Shown in pieces: positions 1 to 12,881 of a DNA stretch of 64,000 nucleotides (position 1 is its first letter; each line of letters begins with the position of its first letter). The stretch lies in assembly GCA_944470555.2 (NCBI GenBank), contig OX104130.1, positions 54,407,491 to 54,471,490 of the forward strand. The letters are read 5' to 3'. Source of the DNA: Heterobilharzia americana (taxonomy: Eukaryota; Platyhelminthes; Trematoda; Strigeidida; Schistosomatidae). Position numbers and translations under genes: made by a program. Under the pieces are notes generated by a model. That model was given only the letters and a program-made list of their open reading frames with translations. It did no database searches and was not told where the DNA came from.

Positions 1-1035
1 ATCAGAAAACAAAAGACATTAAAAAGTGATCATCAATCCAAGTAACCGGATCTATATCTTGGTCTACAGATTTTCATCAGTAATTGCAACCCGAAAATTA
101 TATTAGTTACCAAATAGCTATTAATTCATATGCCTAATAGAGTCTTACATTGGCCTATATGTAGCGACGAATATCAGCATTGAGTGATGGAGGTTCAGAA
201 TTCGGAGGCAACATAAGCTTTTCCAATGTTGTAAATATATACCCCTTGCTAAAGAACAGCGGCAAGCGATAGACTTAAATTCAAATCTTCCTCAAAACTA
301 ATATTAAATAAATCATAGTGGTTGAGTAAGAATTAGGACCTGTGACAGCATATTACTTCACCTGAGGGTTAGTAAATTCACTTCTTAGAAATAAACATTC
401 ACTACCGTCTGATAAGCCGTTTCATGAAGTCTCACAAACAACGGGGATATGTCTCCATCAACAAAAACTCATAAAACAGCTGTTATTCATAACTATAAGC
501 TTCTTTTTGATATCACTACCAAATTAACTCATAAGATTCATTGGTCAAATAGTGAGTAAAATTAACGACCGTAGTGAATGAATAAACTGACGTTGACAAA
601 ACCCTATGAAATGAACAGAATTTCCAGGTCAGCAACCAACGACTTAGCAATGACGACTTTCATTACACCTCGACCGTTTGTTGCACAGTATTTGATGAAA
701 TCTATTTAAATGAGTTCAATTAGATGGAAAAGAAGTTAAACATCAGCCTACAATCAACAGTCAATACCAACTTCTTTCAAGTTTATACTAGTATCATACT
801 AAACACTTATTGTATACACAACTGTAGCAAAGTTAAAGAATAGCTATAGTAAACAACATACCCAATAAACAAGGACAGCCAATCAGAATCAACGAACGTC
901 GAAAGACAATCAAAAACCTTGTAAATAGCATTCCGCGAGTGGTTTAAGCTCAGATTACGTTTAGAGTAAGTTAGAAGTTAGTCTGAAGTTAAGGTTAGGA
1001 ACTTGTATTAGGATTTATAGCCAATATTCCATAGA
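1..1035. other. 3' flank, no gene seen
   Basis: AT-rich sequence with no open frame of note, no splice-bounded exon that continues the gene, and no repeat I recognise. Confidence 0.5.
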
Positions 1036-1935
1036 AGGTTTCGATTTCGTCGAAGATTTATGTCAAATGTCCCACAAACTCGAAGAGCTACAGGAGAAAA
1101 CTAACAAGTTGATAGAAGAGTCACCGAAGACGGAAGTTCAACTAAACGTAGAAAAGACAGACATAATGAAGATACCCAACCAACAACAACATGCACCAAT
1201 AACCATCACCGGAGAAACCTAAAAGAAGTTGTCTCTTTCACCTACCTACTTCTACCTACCTAGGCATCAGACTTTCAACTACACGTAGCGGCACACATGA
1301 GAATCTCAAAGCCAGGATCGGAAACACAGCAAGACACACCTTCCTCCATTAATCTGAAATCACTGTGGAGATCGAATGCACTCAGGCATAAAGCATGAAC
1401 AACATACGGATTGTCAACACCGATATCAGTCAAGTCAGTAAGTGCTTCTATGTGATGCTTGAGAGAATTGGCACCCTACGAAAAGCATTTCCAACAAACT
1501 ACTGACATTCATCAACAACTCCCACCTACACCAGCTCACCTGATACTCACACTGAGGATCAGATGACCAGAATAATAAGGATCAGCAACAAGGAACTCTG
1601 GTTGGCTGGCTGGCAACGAACCAACGAAGCAAGAACCTACCACCCAACAAATATGCAGAAGCAGGAAGTGGAGATGGATTGGATTGGACAAACACTGAGA
1701 AGACCGACTGGGTATATCACGTGCCAGACCATGTCCTTGAGTGGAATCGAAAGGGGAAACGACGAGTTGGGTGTCTGAGCCTAGGGTGACATGGAGGAGA
1801 TCATGTGAGGAAGAAATGAAAGCTTATGGGCAGTAGTGGATCCAAATTGAAAGGACTGTAGAGAAGAGGGTGGAATGGAGACGTGCTACTGAAGCCTCAT
1901 GTTCCACTAGGAACACAAGGGACAAATAATAATTC
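1036..1935 (+). mobile_element. Non-LTR retrotransposon family A, 3' end (copy 1)
   Basis: A 5'-truncated copy starting in the RT domain near the active site (FDFVEDLCQMSHKLEELQEK, a decayed form of an F.DD motif). It is followed by the connection region (LNVEKTDIMKIPNQ) and the C-terminal region (WIGQTLRRPTG). It is broken by stops and frameshifts. It ends in GGACAAATAATAAT, the same 3' end as the copies at 12882-13670 and 26440-28266. The protein type is that of endonuclease-reverse transcriptase non-LTR elements. Confidence 0.8.
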
Positions 1936-2670
1936 CAACGAGCAATATAACCTAACCATTTAATAATTTATCGAGGTTCACCTGGTAAGTCATTGATTTT
2001 ACGTTGGTCTGTCAGGTTTGCAAACCACCTTACACTGTATAAATGTTATCAGGCACTGCACACAGTTGAGTAGTTTTCAGCTGTATAACTGCCATGATAA
2101 CAGGATTTCAGTTGAAAATCATATAGCCAAAACATAGGCTTTGTTCTCTGACACAATTATCACGGCGTACAAATCCACGCAGGTTAGCTAGCTAATTCAC
2201 TACGATACACTATTCTACAAAGTTATTTCTTAAGACCATTTTCATACAATTAGCCGTTAACTAATGACAGAGTACGTCAGAAGGGAGAAAACACACTCGA
2301 TGCTACGTACTAAATAACGAACATTATAAATAATTAACAGTAATATAGAAAACCATATACTTTTATTACTCATTTGAGAAATATACAATAGCTTTTCATT
2401 TTCAAAGAAAAATAGATAGGATAGGGAAAATACGAAAAAGGGATAAAACCGGGATTTATCGGCTTTTCTTCTTCAAGTAAAAAATAAAAGCATTTTCAGG
2501 GGATGCACTGTAGGAGGGGAAAGGGAACACAAAGATTTCAGCTATTTATATATAAATCGAGAATAAAATTGAAAAGTAGACAAAGGCAATCAGTAATACT
2601 ATACGGATATAAAATCAAATGTACAACGTTTACAAAAAAGGAAACAAAAGAGAAGATTTAGATGACCTAG

Positions 2671-2720
<50 letters not shown>

Positions 2721-3888
2721 AGAGACAATGATAGAAAGGAGACTACTTATCTCCAATTTAATCAAGTGATCTGGAATGTGCATGCATTCCAATGCAAAAG
2801 GGAATAGAGAAAATAAAGAAATAATATCAGTTTCTTGAAAGATAATTTAAACAAATGACACTGGAAATGTCAACAATTGACCAAGTACTGCGATAATTTG
2901 AGTGGGTTAGACAGATACTCATTATCATTGAAAAATATCTAAGAGAAAGGAGATAACAGAAAACGGTAAACTGATTAGTTACACTGCTAAAACATTTCTT
3001 GATTAACTCGAAAACAATTTTCATTATTGTAAAGAAAATTAAGCATAGAGAGATAAAGTATTCGATAACAATTTTTTAACTGAGGATAACGACCCGATAA
3101 ATGCAGAGTATTCACATTTCTAATCACTTGTCAGAGGATTGAAAGGAGGATGATGCAAATCTATCGGTGAAAAATCTTAACATTCAACCAGTGAATTAAA
3201 CAAAACACAATGATTTACATACTTTCAGTTCAGTTAATTCATAATATAAATCAACAATTTTTCAATATCATTTATTAGTGGATGAGGGCACGTGTTTACT
3301 CTGCACTCCATTGACATTATATACGACACGTAGCTACAGTAGAATTTTGATTTGTAAGCTTAATTATGAGTCTAAAAACGATAAAATAGTAGGTGGAAAA
3401 AAGCAATCGAATTCCGTTAGACGAGATATTTCAAGGTTCAACATTATTAAAGTTTTTCAGCAAGACAAAAAATCAAATGGAGAGAAGGTCTACAATAAAG
3501 CTTAATTAACTGGAAAAACGGTTGTTTCTTATACTAATCGACTACTTGATGAGACTATGAATCTGTAATGGATATAGTTGTAAGAAAATGTATAACACTT
3601 ATGTAATCACGGTACGTCTCAAAGCTGTAGCCCTTTAGTTTAGACAATCCATTTTTAACAAGCAAGTGTCACGGGTCCAGACAACTTCAGCTCTTTGTAA
3701 ACTATCGTTAAAAACAATAGGAATTGATTGATGAGGGGGGGGTGTTTGAGATATAGTTTGAAATCTATCATTTCACTTCTCAGTAAATCAGTTGAGTAAA
3801 CTACACCAATACCGCAATTGAAACAAGTTTGGAATCCTTTCACTATCTCACACTTTATAAAAATCCAAAAGTATTAACACAAACTTAC
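1936..3888. other. 3' flank and possible 3' UTR, no gene seen
   Basis: AT-rich, with a TA microsatellite. A TTTATT (AATAAA on the minus strand) occurs near 3270. No conserved coding was found on either strand; the short open frames here look random. Confidence 0.45.
2674..2717. repeat. (TA)n microsatellite
   Basis: Uninterrupted TA dinucleotides over about 44 bases. A chance open frame through it reads as Ile-Tyr repeats and should not be taken as a gene. Confidence 0.97.
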
Positions 3889-3897
3889 CATTTTATT

Positions 3898-4116
3898 TTA
3901 TGGAGCAATATGTCTTTGTGAGATGATTGGAGTAACAACTAATTTTGATTCAGAAAATGCAGGTTTACAATTGATTCGTTGATTTGTACCATCTAGGTGT
4001 TTTGACTGTCCTAGTTTTCTTGTTTTGCTGCTTATATGTGACGAAGGTAATTGTGAAGGCAAACGGCGTACAGATGTTTTATGATCATCATTTTTTATTT
4101 CAAAGGCTATTGAACT
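3898..4116 (-). CDS. Exon 16: C-terminus and stop codon
   Basis: Seventy-two codons then TAA, starting in phase 0 after ttattttctag. It begins SSIAFEIKNDDHKTSVRRLP and ends PIISQRHIAP. The stop is immediately followed by AATAAAATG and then a perfect donor, gtaagt, at 3883-3888. If the exon ran to that donor (3889) it would be 228 bp and again in phase 0, so either the gene has an intron in its 3' untranslated region or the stop is a recent change. AATAAA at 3892-3897 could serve as a poly(A) signal but lies unusually close to the stop. Confidence 0.82.
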   Translation of the reverse strand, partial: SSIAFEIKNDDHKTSVRRLPSQLPSSHISSKTRKLGQSKHLDGTNQRINCKPAFSESKLVVTPIISQRHIAP

Positions 4117-5829
4117 CTAGAAAATAACAAGAAAAGGATATGATAATCACATTTCTTATACACTGAACAAACACCTGACAACAGATGCTTTTAACAAGTT
4201 TCAAAGTTAATATTTCCAATCTAATCGAGAACATTCTGCATACTTTGATTGATAATCGATTAATGCTACCATTCACAACTCGTTCGCTTCAAATGAAACA
4301 AGAATACCTAAATGAGTAGCTAGTTGGTGAAGAACAGTCAAATAATAAGTCCTAGACCAAAACTAGGAGCTATTATGTAGCTACGCTTCACCATACTAGC
4401 CAATCATCAGAGTATTCGCTCACTTAAAATCAATAAGATTTTAAGGGTAGTGCTAGTCAATAGCTGATGAAAGTATCCACACAATTGTAAACTTTCACTG
4501 ACTGAAGTCGTTTGGATACTTGTTATTCATGCTCAACGCCATAGCTTACTTCAATGTCCCATGTTCACCAGAGTAGTATTAGGTTAAAAGACAACTAAGG
4601 GTGATCAAACCAAGATATGACACCAGTTCATAAAGTTTGTGACTGCCTATTTGAGCTACGTAGGTAGGTGCGGAATATTTGGTTGAGGTTGCTGGATAAT
4701 AAAAACCAGTGATGGTGGAGACTTTTGGTAAAATGCCTGGAAATCAGTCACAATGGCCCAGATGTGCTCATCATATCTTTCATCTTCGAAGTTTTACACA
4801 TCTTTATTCATTCCCTCATCTTTTACACTTTTGTCTATTTTAATATCCCCTTCTTCTAGCCATTTGTTCATTGCAAGTTGATGAGATGTGAAGCAACTTG
4901 GATCGATGCACTGAAGTGTACCGTTTTACATTGAGTTATATATGCTTCCTCACAATTCAGATATTCGAGGATTTTACTACTCAAAAAGACACTGATAATC
5001 AAAAGATCAATGGAAAAAAAGGAAAACTGAAAAGAATAAGGGTAACTATTGATAATGCGCAGTAGTAAATAAATATTATAATAAACTTTTCACGATATCA
5101 AGAAAGAGAGAAGAATGAACAGTTGATCACCTGTACTACAAAAGACTGGTTTAAAAAAATCAGTGTAAAACAGTTTTTTGTGCTTCATAATTTTGATTTA
5201 TGGGATTTTTTTTTGTTTTACAAGTCCATCAATAAGAATGAACAAATCTTGAATAACCGTAGTTAGAGAGAATAAACCACTTGATAATCCTATACATCTT
5301 CATTGAATGAGTGTATTAAGCTATTCGTGACATATATCGAGCACTTACATTTCGTTCATTCTCTCGATAATGATAAACTAACTTCCAAGACTATTTATGT
5401 TACTCACCAATAGTATATCAAAAATGAAATCTATCCACATCGTAATTCAACCTTGTTGTTCAACTGATGAAACTATACAATGATCGAAATGTGTAAGTCT
5501 TCAGTTATTCTCATATTCACCAGAAATTGAACAAAAATGTCCTAGATTTACAACGCAACATTACACTTTAAGTTAAACCAAACAGAAGTGAATCGATCAT
5601 TAAAATAGATGACCTTTCAAAGTTAATTTATGTTTAAAGACAAAAAACCTGGAGAAAAACAAACTATATCACCCTGTTTGAAAATATAATGCATAATGTA
5701 AACCATCTTCTTACTAATTGATTTTCTAAGGTGTTTTTATTTGTGTTTTATTTTGCAGGAAGTAAGCTTTACAAATTTATCTAAACTAGTACTAGTTCGA
5801 ACACCAAACCAACTCTATATGGAACAGAT
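4117..5829. other. Intron 15, first part
   Basis: Between exons 16 and 15. Apart from a retrotransposon 3' tail near 4580-4960, it holds AT-rich sequence in which nothing else is recognised. Confidence 0.5.
4580..4960 (+). mobile_element. RTE-like 3' tail fragment
   Basis: The stretch around 4705-4790 reads as the last codons of a family B-like element (GTTGGAGACTC-like, then tcacaatggcccagatgtgctcatc). It runs into a pyrimidine-rich 3' untranslated tail that resembles those near 50000, 52600 and 57050. Heavily decayed. Confidence 0.5.
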
Positions 5830-5896
5830 ATCCAATAAAACAACGGAGAATTACAAGTATATGAATAAATAGTAGTAACTAATACCCAGTGTATAG

Positions 5897-6150
5897 GAAG
5901 TGGCTATCGTGCCTCCGTGGTATAGTGGACAATGCCTTGGCGTTTGAAGTGATGAGTACAAGGTTCGTTTCCCAGTGGGAACATCACTCACTGGGATGCA
6001 GGTATATCCAGCTAATGAGTCCCGAATGGGACGAAACACGCGTTCTGGATTCCTCTGATAGTTACAACCAACCAAGTTATCATAATTAACATCCAGGCAA
6101 TATCGAAGCATCCACATAGGAGCCCATGCATCAATGGAGGTCAAACAGTT
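5897..6150 (+). mobile_element. Smα-type tRNA-derived SINE with hammerhead
   Basis: The 5' part is tRNA-like, with a GTGGTATAGTGGACAA A-box-like stretch and AAGGTTCGTTTCCC in B-box position, typical of an internal RNA polymerase III promoter. A hammerhead ribozyme follows at 6006-6050, then an unrelated tail. The order tRNA head, hammerhead, tail is that described for schistosome Smα elements. The copy at 37445-37570 has the same head. Confidence 0.85.
6006..6050 (+). ncRNA. Hammerhead ribozyme (Smα type), core mutated
   Basis: Stem I is ATCCAG (6006-6011) with CTGGAT (6045-6050), six perfect pairs. Stem II is GTCCC/GGGAC with loop GAAT (6019-6032). GAA follows at 6033-6035, and a very short stem III lies in 6036-6043. 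The core reads CTAATGA (6012-6018) instead of CTGANGA, so the invariant G5 is A. The residue before the cleavage position is U (6044), which the NUH rule allows. The G5 change should abolish or strongly reduce self-cleavage. Confidence 0.9.
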
Positions 6151-6194
6151 TGATCCAATAAAACAACGGGAATTACAACTATATGAATAAATAG

Positions 6195-9100
6195 ATATCC
6201 AACACTTCAACATTTTCGGCAGTTGTTAAATAGATATAGGCGTGTAAAGAAAAAAATCAACGAGCAATATTTACACTACTTCACCCTGTAAACGAAAAAC
6301 AACTGCATTTTGAATATGTCAAGAAATCTAAGACCTAGCAATAAAGAAAAGAATAAAATTTGGTATATAATTTTGGACTATCTCTCGAGTATATGGGATT
6401 AGGTTCGAACTCCTAACACTTTTGACTATACATGCATAAAGTTAACGCTGATTTGAGATGCATAATTTCAGGAGAAACAAATATATAGAAGCTATGTGTA
6501 TTTTTATAGTCGATACGCCTGAATAAATTGTCTAACATTACAAAGCATTTGAAGAGTAATGATCGTGTGTAGTAATCTTAGTTGGAGCATTCACTTTCAA
6601 AAATACTAAATTACACTAAAGATATTTGAACAAACCGCTTAAAATGTCACATGCACCCTTATAAATTAGTTACTTCGTCTTATATATACAAATGACACGA
6701 CGTTCCACACTGTCCAGTATTGACCTCATACAGTATCGACTTAAATTAATTAGACGATAACTTGTTCCCGGTCTCTGTGTGTTTGTCTATCTACCTACAT
6801 GCATACATACTATTTCTATACGCGTTATGAGCTTTTAGTGAAGGCGCGTATTTTACAAATTGAGAGACAAGAGAATTCAACTAATTCAGGTCTTAATGTT
6901 AAGAGGAATTAGGAAGTTTGTTTTTAAAATAAGTGTTACTCTGCAATCATCGGCAGATTCCTGAGACGAGCAATGAACTAAAAGTATGGCAAGGACTGGT
7001 GACGGTAGTAAATTCGTATGGGTTGGATCCACGACCCAATGATTCAAAGTTGATAGTTTACATAAAAAAGCCACACAGTTATATTTTACAGCTGAATTAG
7101 GTTAAAAAGTAAAACTCAAAAACAAACATAGATTATCATAACCTGATATTTTAAAATATAGCTAAAAACGTTTCGAAATTGTGTGTAAATACTTCAAACA
7201 CTGAGCTACAAACTCAAAGATACTCAAGAGAGTACAGATTATTAAACACTAGTGAGAAAAATTTTAAGAAGTTATACAACTGGGGAAAAGGAGAAGTTCA
7301 GTGAAGATAATAGCAAAGACCTTCGTTTCCCTTAAGGTTATACAATTCTCAAACGACTACGCTACACTAACACAGATTTTTATTAACAGTCAAGTGATTC
7401 AACAATCAGAACAATTCACCTGCTCACCTACTACAACTGCATTTCTAAGTGAATACAAAAATCATATAATACTTAGAATAAAGGGCTTAAAATAAAAAGT
7501 AATTGTTCACTTCCTTTTGGTATTCGCATATCGGATACAGACTGGAAGCAAATGAAATAAGAATACAACTTTTAGACCATAAGTGTAGGTTGTTAACTTC
7601 ATTTGCTTGAGGTAGATTAATTCTACCTCCATCTGACACACCAGAACAGAAGTACTGTGAAAACGTCTTATTCCAGATAGATCAAAACATCATGCATCCC
7701 ATAAAGTCAGTAAAAACTGATCTGAAGTGTTTATTGAACTCCACCCTTCCTTCTGACTGACTTCGCTGAAAGACTGTAAATTGTTGGTTGGAAGAGTGTG
7801 AGCAACAGGATTATCAAATGCGTAGGCTTGTCGTTTTTCTTCAAATCTTAGAAATTAAGTTTATCAATTACCTATTATGCAACTAGCTTTTCTCGTGTGT
7901 CAGCATACTCATTCAAATAGGATAGAGGTGATGCAAAAGTGAGCACTAAACAGGTTTCAAGATGATTAATGAAACGAATTAAATCGCCTACCTAACCTTT
8001 CAACTTACACAGAAAATCGTATAAAAGCTGTTGGTGATGAAAAAAGTCTACGCCTACACCCCTAAGGTAATGCCATAGATGTATGCAAATGTAGGCGCTA
8101 AGACAAATGAGCGATAAATACATAAGCAATGCGCTTATGATAACTTTAAGTGTCATTATTATGCAGATAAAAATTGTTGATTACTTAAAATTACTCATTT
8201 CAGAAAACATTTAAAATGCTCATGATACAATTAAGGAATCATGAACAGCTTTGTGCACTAGGACATGAATCCCAGAATTCGTGTGTGTACTAATTCAACT
8301 GTTCAGACCTCGCTAAATGAAGTAAGATTGGACTTCTTTAGATAGAGGTAGGGTACCTAGGCGAATAAAGTTGTGTACGCGAATTGATGCACAAATAGGT
8401 ATCAGTTTTTACATGTTAGCTTAATAAAAATGAGGACAGTATAAACCAAAACGTAATGATCATACATCAAAATGAAGATATTCAATCCAGGAATTCTACT
8501 TGACCATTTACTCAACTTCTCAGATAGGAAAAAAGCGATAAATGAAAGTACAATATACAGCACTAATTATACACTTTCAGGTGCCCTTTAGTTTGAAGAG
8601 CATTCTATAAGGTTGTAAAGAATAGCTTTTTATGGAGGTATCCAGTAAAGCAATTGCACGTATGGTCATACTGATCTCCTGGAAGCTTCCGAGTAGTCTG
8701 ACCAATGATGAATGTATTCAATGAAATCAAGTATTTTGAAGAATCTACAGAAAACTGTACAGTCTTGCAGTACGGACATTTTAGAAAACTATAAAATATC
8801 CATTCCTATACGTAAACTACTCAAAATAAATTTTAACTTTCTTACGATAGAAAAAAACGTTAGTACTTTGATACAAACTGTCAGAAAGATTAAATTTGTC
8901 GGAAGAAATTTATACTGTCATCCTGAACAGAAAGACAACAATAAACAATGCAGTCTACTCTGCTTCCTATCTTACAAATGAATAATAATACAATTTCCCT
9001 TAACTTTGCTATTCGGTTATTAAATCATCGATATGACGAGTGATTGAAACAACTGTCTATCAATTTAACTTAACTTCAAAAAGATGACAGGAAACTACAA

Positions 9101-10424
9101 GTACGTCAGATAGAACATAATACACTTAAGGTTCTTAGTGGTGACTCATAACGCAGAAGATGAAAAAGATGCCAACAATAAGACAGGGATATGTATAAAC
9201 CCAGGAGGATCTAAGTCGATAACAATTTAAGTAGACAAATTACATTGAAACTGTCATCAGTATATGTTAATTGTTCACAAGAATGCATGTAAAGTTACTG
9301 AATTTTGAAATGAATAGGATATATATGTGTTTGTAATATAAGTTACTGGATGATAGGAATAAAGAGAGATCGAAGAGGGTACAACTTTGAGCACAAGTCC
9401 ATCGACTCAAATCACCAATTTTCGCAAGAGCAAAGACAAAAACTGAACAGAAATCGAGCGAAATTGAATTAAAAACAAGTGTTATAATATAAAAGAGAAT
9501 AAACGTATTAAAAATTGATAAAATGTTCAAATTTTTGAAAATGGTAAATAATGAATATCTCGATACTACTGGTGGCATTAAGAGAGTACCCACAGACTGA
9601 ATTCTAACACATCGAGGACCCCCTAATCAAACAGTTCACACTTTGTTATATAACTTAGATCAGCTAATCAAAAGATTTATGATTTAGTACAATGTTTTGT
9701 TTTGGTCATCTGAACCTGTTTTCTGACTTACATACAGTTTTGCAAAAAAAGCGTACAGGAAGAAAACTCACAAAAACTACCACACAAAGGCCAAGTACAA
9801 TAATTAGATTAAGAGAGCACTAGTGTTCAGTTACTCACTCTTATCGACCAAACAGTAAAAGCAATGAGACCTAAATATATTTACCTTGATATCTGGAAAC
9901 ATTTTATCTTTCGATGAATCAGTGTGGTGTATACGTCTAAAAACATACCTCGACACAAATAAACTTAATTGGTGATGAATAGAGAGAGCAACCGAAGGCT
10001 TCAGTCAGCTGAACCTTAATGTTTAATTTGTTTACATTAACTGGAAACCTAGTGCTTAACTTCAATACAAAGGAATATCCAATACTAATTTAAGTGGCGA
10101 AATTTCCAAAGCTATGAAACAGTAATACGCACTTACTTTAGTCTCAGTTCGCTATTACATATAAAAATAGACATCTGCAACTGAAGACCTCTGATACACT
10201 CTCTGGATTCCCTACAATCGAACCAATCTGATACCGTCTCGGCAACCAAAAAATGGTAGGGTTATGCTTTTCCCAAGATAGTATCTCAACATTTGTACAG
10301 TAGTACACACTTTTACTCCTTCTCTACATTCTAACGATTACACCATGAAAATAGGAATCGAACTACGAAAAAATAGGTGAAACTTTTTAATTTTGGCAGC
10401 AATAAAAAAGCTGATAGAACTAAC
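6195..10424. other. Intron 15, remaining part
   Basis: About 4.2 kb of AT-rich intron. A short stretch near 7010-7060 (gatccacgacccaatgattcaaagttgatag) resembles the end of the tRNA-like SINE family seen at 17835-18010. No coding or other repeat is recognised. Confidence 0.45.
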
Positions 10425-10736
10425 CTTACTGCTCCGTATACTTGAAGCACCGCTAAGATCATCAACACTTTGTACAGAATTTGTTGGGGAAACACCGTTT
10501 CGATCAGTAGGATATACCTCCGCTTTTTTATTTCGATGATTTTGAACAGGATTTAGTGGTTTTATAAATAATCCAGCATCCGTAAGTCGACGATGGATCA
10601 TTGTAGAAGAATGAGGGGGATTTACATTCTCGTTGTCAGATGACAGTTCACCACCGCCTCTTGTGTTGTGCGTTTCATATTGATTACGACTACTGCTACG
10701 ATTTGGAAGAGCTTCAGGAATACTGTTTCGGAATTC
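10425..10736 (-). CDS. Exon 15: polar tail
   Basis: One hundred and four codons, phase 0 at both ends, acceptor cttatcag, donor gttagt. It starts EFRNSIPEALPNRSSSRNQY and ends ASSIRSSK. It is Ser, Asn and Arg rich with a possible basic patch (NPVQNHRNKKAEVY). No domain is recognised. Confidence 0.87.
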
Positions 10737-11479
10737 CTGATAAGTAACCAAAGATCAATAAAATTTAATAGATTAAATGAGTGCTTGCAGTTCCTTAGTT
10801 TTTCAACGCTAAGTGTCACGAATGAACGAAATGAGGTATAATTCACTCACGTTTGTGAACTATGCCATGAGCCACACTCATTATTTATGTGAGGACATAT
10901 GCTACTACTCAGTTAAGCGTACATCGTTAGGGTTAGGGTTTCCGTCCATGAACCACTAGGTGAAAATCGATTACCTAGGTCACATGAGCCACAACGAAAA
11001 GGAAGAACAATCTTTATATCGCTGTGCCTCATTGCTTTTTAATTACGCTAAATTAGTTTTGTTTTGCAATGCAACAAGTACATACAGATTCATACACCAA
11101 GCAACGAACTAACATCATAGATATGAGCGTTAATGATTCTATCCATTTTTTATAACTTTATGAAAGCTCTAACAAACTCAACATTTTGGTGGAAATATTT
11201 CAAACTATAAGTTTAAACTGTTGCTGAGTTTCCTCTATATTCATCGCAAACTGTACTAAATCATAGATTAAGGCGGTTTGGTCATAACAAAACAAGAATA
11301 AAGTAAGGTTGCGAAATGAGTCAGCATAAGCGCACGAAATCTAGGAACATAAATAAGGAATTATTATTCATCGACATGTTCTATACCTTGACTTCAAGGT
11401 GCCATATCCTAAACTAACCATCTCAATGCTTTCTTTAGTCAGTAAAAGTGTCAACAACAATGTCTATAGTATCGAATTA

Positions 11480-11660
11480 TCTCAGCGAATTATGAAGATG
11501 AGGATCGTTGGTTTAGAGAGCTGATATCTAACTAGTAGATCACGACTTCGAACCCTACTTCACTTACCAAGGTGTGGACAGCCAGGTAGTAGTATCGTTA
11601 GCCGTGTCGTTCACTGCTTACTGCACGACTATTCAAAAGGTTGCTGAGTACATCTCGATC
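11480..11660 (+). repeat. tRNA-like SINE (family R1)
   Basis: Begins GGTTTAGAGAGCTGATATC, with a later CTTCGAACCC in B-box position, followed by a body that aligns by eye, inverted, with 17835-18010 and 52150-52330. Degenerate copy. Confidence 0.6.
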
Positions 11661-12024
11661 TCTCAACCACAGCAAATGTGTGCAGATTCATTCACTTTTT
11701 TATGAGCCATACGTTTTGTGTTACGCTGAAAGTCACCATGGTATACAAAGTAAAACATAGACAGGTGAGGAATGTAAGGTTTAACACCTGACCGGGTAAC
11801 ATTCTCAATTACTTCCAAAGACAAACTCGTAAGTACAGTACTGCTTACAAGTGTCAGATGCACTAAGCACGAGTTCATAAAAAACAGACTTATTATTCAT
11901 TATCATTCAGTAAAGTAATGGTTTCTTTTACACTCATCACCTCTGTAAGTCATTGTGCAAGTATTTTTCAACCAGCAAAGATACTGCGCTTGGATAGTTA
12001 TGAAGTACAACTTAGGCATCACAT

Positions 12025-12155
12025 GCCCACCAAGTAGTGAACCATTACATTCCATGAAACCTCATGGTACTACCCACCACGTTGCTCAAACCTTGATAAG
12101 TAAAGTGGGGTTCCAACCTGTGACTCAATGGATGAAATCCAAGTGCCTAGATCAA
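12025..12155 (-). repeat. tRNA-like SINE (family R1)
   Basis: On the plus strand it reads gtggggttccaacctgtgactcaatgg and gtgcctagatcaatg, the antisense of the tRNA-like head of family R1. Immediately beside exon 14's donor side. Confidence 0.55.
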
Positions 12156-12251
12156 TGAATTCCAACTGCTAGTTATTACAAAATAGGCAACATATTCATG
12201 CAATAAAAAATGAACATGATAAAAATACGCAGCAGATAAGTAGAAACTTAC

Positions 12252-12773
12252 AATTTTTCGATCAGCATGCGGTAGCATATGTACATTCTGGATACCAGAA
12301 GAGGATGAGTATGATTTACAATTATTAATCTCCTTATCAGAAACTACTGATTTGATGAGATTAGGATGTGTAGTCAGTACATAATTCATAGCTTTACTGT
12401 CTACAGATGCTGAAATAAGCGCTTCACTAAAGGATTGTATGTCTTTAGGCAATGGCTGATAACCAGCAGCCAGTGGTGAAGGCGTTGAATCTGGATCAAA
12501 GGTATTTTTCTCTTGGATAGATTTAATATAAGAAGTCTTTTTGTGATCCACTGATAAAGTGGAGGGAATCGGTCTAGAAGTATTGGTTATTGTGGTGTTG
12601 TGTGTAACAGATTGGTCGTTTGAACCGTTAAGCATAGAAGACTCCTTATTGTTAGTAGTAATATGATTTCCCTTATGAGTGCGATTTTTTATTCTGTTTA
12701 GTGACTTATTCACCACGTTATTATCCGTGGTTATTTGACTCAGAGTGCCAACAATATCATTTGTGTTAATTAC
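12252..12773 (-). CDS. Exon 14: Ser/Thr/Asn-rich tail
   Basis: One hundred and seventy-four codons, phase 0 at both ends, acceptor cttcttttttag, donor gtaagt. It starts VINTNDIVGTLSQITTDNN and ends QNVHMLPHADRKI. It is polar, probably disordered, with a hydrophobic-rich part near SFSEALISASVDSKAMNY. No catalytic motif is visible. Confidence 0.88.
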
Positions 12774-12881
12774 CTAAAAAAGAAGGGATAAAAACAGATA
12801 TTGCGAACGGTCAATAATTCAACAACAGGGCGAAAAAGGGTTCGAAAATAAAAAACGACTAAAAATTAAGATATATTCTTT

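Larger units (their letters stand above)
5830..6194. repeat. 42-43-bp direct repeats flanking a SINE
   Basis: The sequence from ATCCAATAAAACAACGG to ATGAATAAATAG occurs at 5830-5872 and again at 6153-6194 with a few differences. The pair brackets the hammerhead-bearing SINE. They could be an unusually long target-site duplication or remains of a tandem unit. Confidence 0.85.
10737..12251. other. Intron 14
   Basis: Contains tRNA-like SINE copies at 11480-11660 and 12025-12155. A double TTAGGG at 10926-10941 is too short to be telomeric. Otherwise nothing is recognised. Confidence 0.5.

Noticed and set aside
4462..4500. CTGATGA followed by GTAAAC as a hammerhead
   Set aside because: No stem II pairing and no GAA in the right place.
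10926..10941. GTTAGGGTTAGGGTTT, telomere-like
   Set aside because: Only two repeat units, inside an intron; too short to be an interstitial telomere of any weight.
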